Positions 60,593 to 64,000 of a stretch of DNA of 64,000 nucleotides are shown here, piece by piece. The stretch is from contig NC_080682.1 in assembly GCF_030445035.2 (NCBI RefSeq), forward strand, positions 31,478,770 to 31,542,769. Reading direction: 5' to 3'. The notes beneath the pieces were generated by a model. The model had not been told where the DNA came from. It did no database searches and worked only from the letters and a program-made list of their open reading frames with translations. This stretch comes from Dasypus novemcinctus. Its lineage: Eukaryota; Chordata; Mammalia; Cingulata; Dasypodidae. Position 1 is the first letter of the stretch; each line of letters opens with the position of its first letter. The position numbers and the translations under genes are program-made.

Positions 60593-62455
60593 AACTCAAA
60601 TTTGTCATGGTTTTAATGTTTTTGGAATGCCTTGTCCATCTGGTGCTTCAAATTTGATACCACATCACTTAGGCAACAAAGCAACAGCTAAACTTTCTCA
60701 ACAAACTCCCAGATTTAATCCCATTATGGTAATTTTAGCTCCAAATATCCAGACTGGTCATAGTACTATACATCTAACATTCCACAAGGAAATTTTATCT
60801 ATATTAGGCCTTACATTATAACTCCTAGTTGTACAGCTAGACAGACATAGCAGCATTCTGGCTGGGTATCTCAGTTCAATCCCATGAATCCTCAGCAAGT
60901 TTGTCAACCTTCACATGCTGGTCCCTCGACTGCCTTTCCTACATCTAACCCTCTATCTACCACATACCTCAACCCAGCAGCCAAGTCAGCAAGGCTACCA
61001 GACCTCCCATGTCTACATGTCCATCAGCTCACCTATGACTCCACAGCAACCAACAGTCCATCCATCTGTAGTTTACAGTATTCTGCCCATGGCCAATATA
61101 ACATTCAGAATATTTCAACAGGACCTCAGAAAAAAACAGATTGAAATTAAAGTTGAACTCCTACAAAGAAACAATTCTTCAAAATTGTGTTTCTCTGGAC
61201 CTCAGACCTACAACAGCAGCTTTGGTCAACAGCCAGACCTTAAATAGAAATCAGCCCACTGTTTACATAGGTGCCTGCTGCCCAAATACCCATGAGTGAT
61301 ATCTTACAGTCAATCTAAGCTCTATATTTCAGCTAATACCACCACAAGCAATGACCAGGTTGTTCAGAATCAGCCCACACTCTTTATATGCACTATCACT
61401 AGAGCATTTGCTACCTACAGGAATATATCTGGGTAAGGGAGCATGAGCCTGCCTTTATTCACCCCCCAACTAAAAAAGTTGGGTAGTAGGTACCAACTCT
61501 GTAACTTCTCCTCTCATCCTGGTCACTCAGCCCAAGTACACTTTCAAGATTACAGTTTCTCCCAACAAACCCCTGGCAGTCTCTCCAGAGGTGGTGTCCC
61601 CTACCTTTGAACTTACAAATCTTCCAAACCATCCTGATCATTATGTAGAAACAGAAAGAGTTCAGCACTTCACAGACCCGACTTTGGCATATGTGGATAA
61701 AATAAGTGATGTGAAGAAACTGGGCATGGATCTGATGATGCCCCCTACACACAAGCTTTGTGGTACACAAGAAGGTCAGAATGGAATGACTTCAAAGAGA
61801 ACTTGAGATTCAAAAGGAAAAGTTGGATAAACTAAAATCTGAGGTCAATGAAATGAAAAAAATCTAACTTGAAGGCACCTGAAAGATAGAATTCCATATC
61901 CCAAATACCTTCTCTCAAAGAAGCGCAGCAGTTGAGATGTTGCCATAACAACTCCAGATTGATATTGACTGCTTAACCAAAGAAATTGATCTTTTCAAGT
62001 CTGAAGACCACATTTTAATCTCAGTGCTATTCATAAATATTACGACAATATTGAATTTGTACGTCCTATGCCACCAAAACCCAAAGATCAAAGGTTCACC
62101 TTGAAAACACCAAAGAATCAAAACCGAGAAGATGATGAGGGAGCTCAGTAGGATTGTACTGTCTGTACTGTTTTGAACCAGTCGGCCTTCATCCATTGTG
62201 AACAGTGTGAGATGCCAAGGCATTTCTGAATCAAAGGCCCTGTATCTTCTCTAAAACCACATCTAAAGCTTTTCTTACCCTACAGATCTCTCCAGTCCAC
62301 TTTGTGATTTGTTCTCTTCTTTATTATTTTCTTATATTCCTATATGTGTAATGTAATAATCTTTTCTTAATTCATTTTCTTTTTTCCTTTGAATGATTAA
62401 GCATGATCATATCTTTTTTTTAGTGGAGAAGAATATGTATGCTCTTTAAAATAAA
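60593..62455 (+). pseudogene. TAB2: TAB2 processed pseudogene, 5'-truncated
   Basis: TAB2 is the adaptor linking K63 ubiquitin chains to TAK1 in NF-kB signalling. In broken frames the order of TAB2 segments is kept. 'GFNVFGM' lies near 60610, '[10 protein letters not shown]' near 60701 and 'MNPQQVCQPS' near 60884. 'QYNIQNISTGP' follows near 61090, '[11 protein letters not shown]' near 61587 and '[10 protein letters not shown]' near 61630. The coiled-coil region follows near 61790-61870, 'IDIDCLTKEIDLF' near 61958, and the end 'CEMPRHF' then TGA at 62227-62229. Segments from several exons are contiguous, so it is intronless. It lacks the N-terminal CUE half, starts inside the coding region and has several frameshifts. 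The C-terminal NZF knuckle (Cys-X2-Cys-X10-Cys-X2-Cys, 62155-62208) is still open, though its leading Trp codon is now TAG (62149-62151). About 230 bases of 3' UTR follow. It cannot make a TAB2 protein. Confidence 0.9.
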
Positions 62456-62639
62456 GTTTTAATTTTAGAATAGTTTGAGATTTATAGAAAAGTTGTGAAG
62501 ATAGCACAGAGAGTTCCCATTTTCCTCACTTCCAGTTTACCGTATTGTTAACATTTTACACTGTTATGGTATGTTTGTCACAACTAATGAACCAGCATTG
62601 TTCATATCCTCGATAACAATTGGTAATGAGAGAATAACA
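62456..62639. mobile_element. Old interspersed repeat fragment, family uncertain
   Basis: Wording such as 'agatagcacagagagttccc' and 'atggtatgtttgtcacaact' is the sort seen in old L1 3' ends, similar in style to the 3' UTR starts at 20500 and 49400. It separates the pseudogene from the next LTR. Confidence 0.4.
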
Positions 62640-63062
62640 TGTTCTTAAATTTAATCCATTCCTGTGGGTGTGAATCCATTGGAAGCAGGGCCTTTTGATG
62701 AGGTTACTGCAGTTGAAGAGTGGCCCACCTCAATCAGGATGGTACTTAATCATATTACTGGACTCCTTCATAAGAGAATGAAATTCAGACTCAAAGAGAG
62801 AGAGAGAGCATGACAGAATAACAGAAGTTGAAACAGAGCCTTGAAGAGAAGAAAGAGACAAGGAGATGCCACCATGTGCTTTGCCATTTGATAGAGTAGC
62901 CATGCATTGCCAGCAGCCTGCCCCAGAATGTCAAATGCCAAGTCTTTGGGGAACCCTTGATTTCAACTTTCTTTTAGCTTCAATATTGTAAACTAATAAA
63001 TTCTCATTGTTTTAATGAAATGATTTATGGTATTTGCTTAAGAGGGCTAGGAAACCAAAAAA
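62640..63062 (+). mobile_element. LTR (ERVL-MaLR-like)
   Basis: Contains 'gtgggtgtgaatccattgg' and 'ccttttgatgaggttactgc', then a (GA)n run near 62797-62807 and 'gatgccaccatgtgctttgc' at 62866-62885. It ends with 'taaactaataaattctcatt' near 62989 and 'tggtatttgcttaagagggc', the hallmark 3' end of MaLR-type LTRs with a polyadenylation signal. It is a solo element, and no terminal duplication could be defined. Confidence 0.62.
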
Positions 63063-63089
63063 GGCATACAGTGGAATTTCTCTGTTGTT

Positions 63090-63412
63090 TTATAATTTTA
63101 AAATTTTATTGTGGTGTTATATATATATATAATCAGTTTTGATAGCAAACTTTAAGTATAATTGTTGCTTTAATTAGTTTTTTCTTAATGACAAATGACA
63201 TTGAATATCTTTTAATATGATTATTATCCCATCTGTATATTTCCTTTGATGAGGTCCCCATTTGCCAGTTTTTTAATTGGGTTGTTTGTTTTCTTATTGT
63301 TGAGTTTTAAGAGTTTTTTTTTTTATTTTGGATAAGGTTCTTTATCATTTATATTATTTGTAAATATTTTCTCAAGTCTATGACTTTTTTCATTTTCTTT
63401 TTTTTTTTCTTT
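63090..63412 (-). mobile_element. Old L1 fragment (ORF2 C-terminus)
   Basis: Minus-strand wording such as 'ttttttaattgggttgtttg' near 63271 and 'ttgagttttaagagttttt' near 63300, then 'gtaaatattttctcaagtct' near 63360, is standard L1 ORF2 C-terminal sequence. It is truncated at both ends and heavily decayed. Confidence 0.65.
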
Positions 63413-64000
63413 CAATAATAGAAGTGGCTGGAGGGTTAGGAAAGGACCAGGAATACTCTTATGGGAAGATCATGTCTCTTTTTAAACCTTACATGAGAGA
63501 AGCAATGCCTTAGAATAAAAAAAAAAATTAATGAAACTATGTACAGATTAACTTTCCTTTATGTATTCTGTACTTGGTCCTCCTCAGTGCAAATGTTCTG
63601 TGAAGACATGCAGATGCTGCACAGTGGAATGCAGGAAAGGTGACAGGAATTATGTCTATACGTCACACTGTATACTGACTTTAGTGGTGAGTGACAGCAC
63701 TCTTTTTGCCTTCCACAAGGAAGCTTAAAACAAAAGAAATTTTCAACCCACTAATGGGGCAAAAAGATTAACCTAGCCTCATCTCCCTGGTGTTCTGCTA
63801 ACTTTCACAAGAGATATTATTGGTGAGATACAGTTTAAAACCAGCAGTAGCAGTGCCTATAGACCCCCAACCTTATTTTTTTTTAAAGAAATTTAAATGC
63901 TTTACTGTTCTGGCAATCCATTTCTAAACCTGACCTGGTGGCAGTGTCAAGCATATTTATAAAACAAGGCTAGTCATATTGAGATCAACTGGAGAAAAGC
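63413..64000. other. Unclassified tail, runs off the window
   Basis: No open frame and no repeat family recognised. The style ('cttcctttatgtattctgt', poly-A and poly-T tracts) is like a mammalian 3' UTR. Since it follows a TAB2 pseudogene interrupted by younger repeats, it might be more of the TAB2 3' UTR, but I cannot confirm this from the sequence. Confidence 0.35.

Overview
This window is mammalian nuclear DNA and almost certainly xenarthran (armadillo or sloth). The best clue is a young tRNA-derived SINE at 55563-55984 of the DAS type, together with older dimeric SINEs of the same style, xenarthran-type L1 elements and ERVL-MaLR-like LTRs. It is AT-rich, intron/intergenic-like and dominated by retrotransposons. 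There is no bacterial-style gene organisation, no CRISPR array and no operon.

Only one gene looks functional: an intact class II olfactory receptor of family 4 (OR4P4-like) on the minus strand at 9262-10197, with a good splice acceptor 42 bases upstream of its start codon. The other recognisable cellular gene is dead: a 5'-truncated, intronless, frameshifted copy of TAB2 (60593 to about 62455).

Layout. 1-7360: dimeric SINE, then an old minus-strand L1 into which a plus-strand L1 was inserted, itself carrying LTR-like pieces. 7361-17030: OR gene and mostly unclassified DNA. 17033-19023: TCTA microsatellite, old L1 split by an MLT1-type LTR, second dimeric SINE. 20481-26245: minus-strand L1 with an internal deletion, a solo LTR with a 5-bp target duplication, and a G-rich tandem repeat in its 5' UTR. 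26367-28461: MaLR-like LTR, internal region and an inverted LTR end. 29229-45642: an old full-length L1 containing two nested insertions, a SINE (14-bp target duplication) and a young 9.6-kb L1 (31681-41329, 13-bp target duplication). 45643-51544: L1 3' fragments and unclassified DNA. 51545-60592: plus-strand L1 carrying a DAS SINE and a very young L1 3' fragment, followed by L1 3' UTR pieces and a 5'-inverted L1. 60593-64000: TAB2 pseudogene, an LTR, an old L1 fragment and an unclassified tail.

The most notable object is the young L1. Its ORF1 and ORF2 each run full length with a single nonsense codon. Every endonuclease and reverse transcriptase catalytic residue I checked sits at the same residue number as in human L1. 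Its 5' UTR is a CpG-rich block with six exact-period 51-bp repeats, and its 3' UTR is about 2.8 kb with a G-quadruplex-type tract near the tail. I found no evidence of a new multi-gene system; the interest lies in L1 architecture and insertion stratigraphy. All family assignments are by eye and from memory, and element boundaries are accurate to roughly 10-30 bases unless a target duplication is given.
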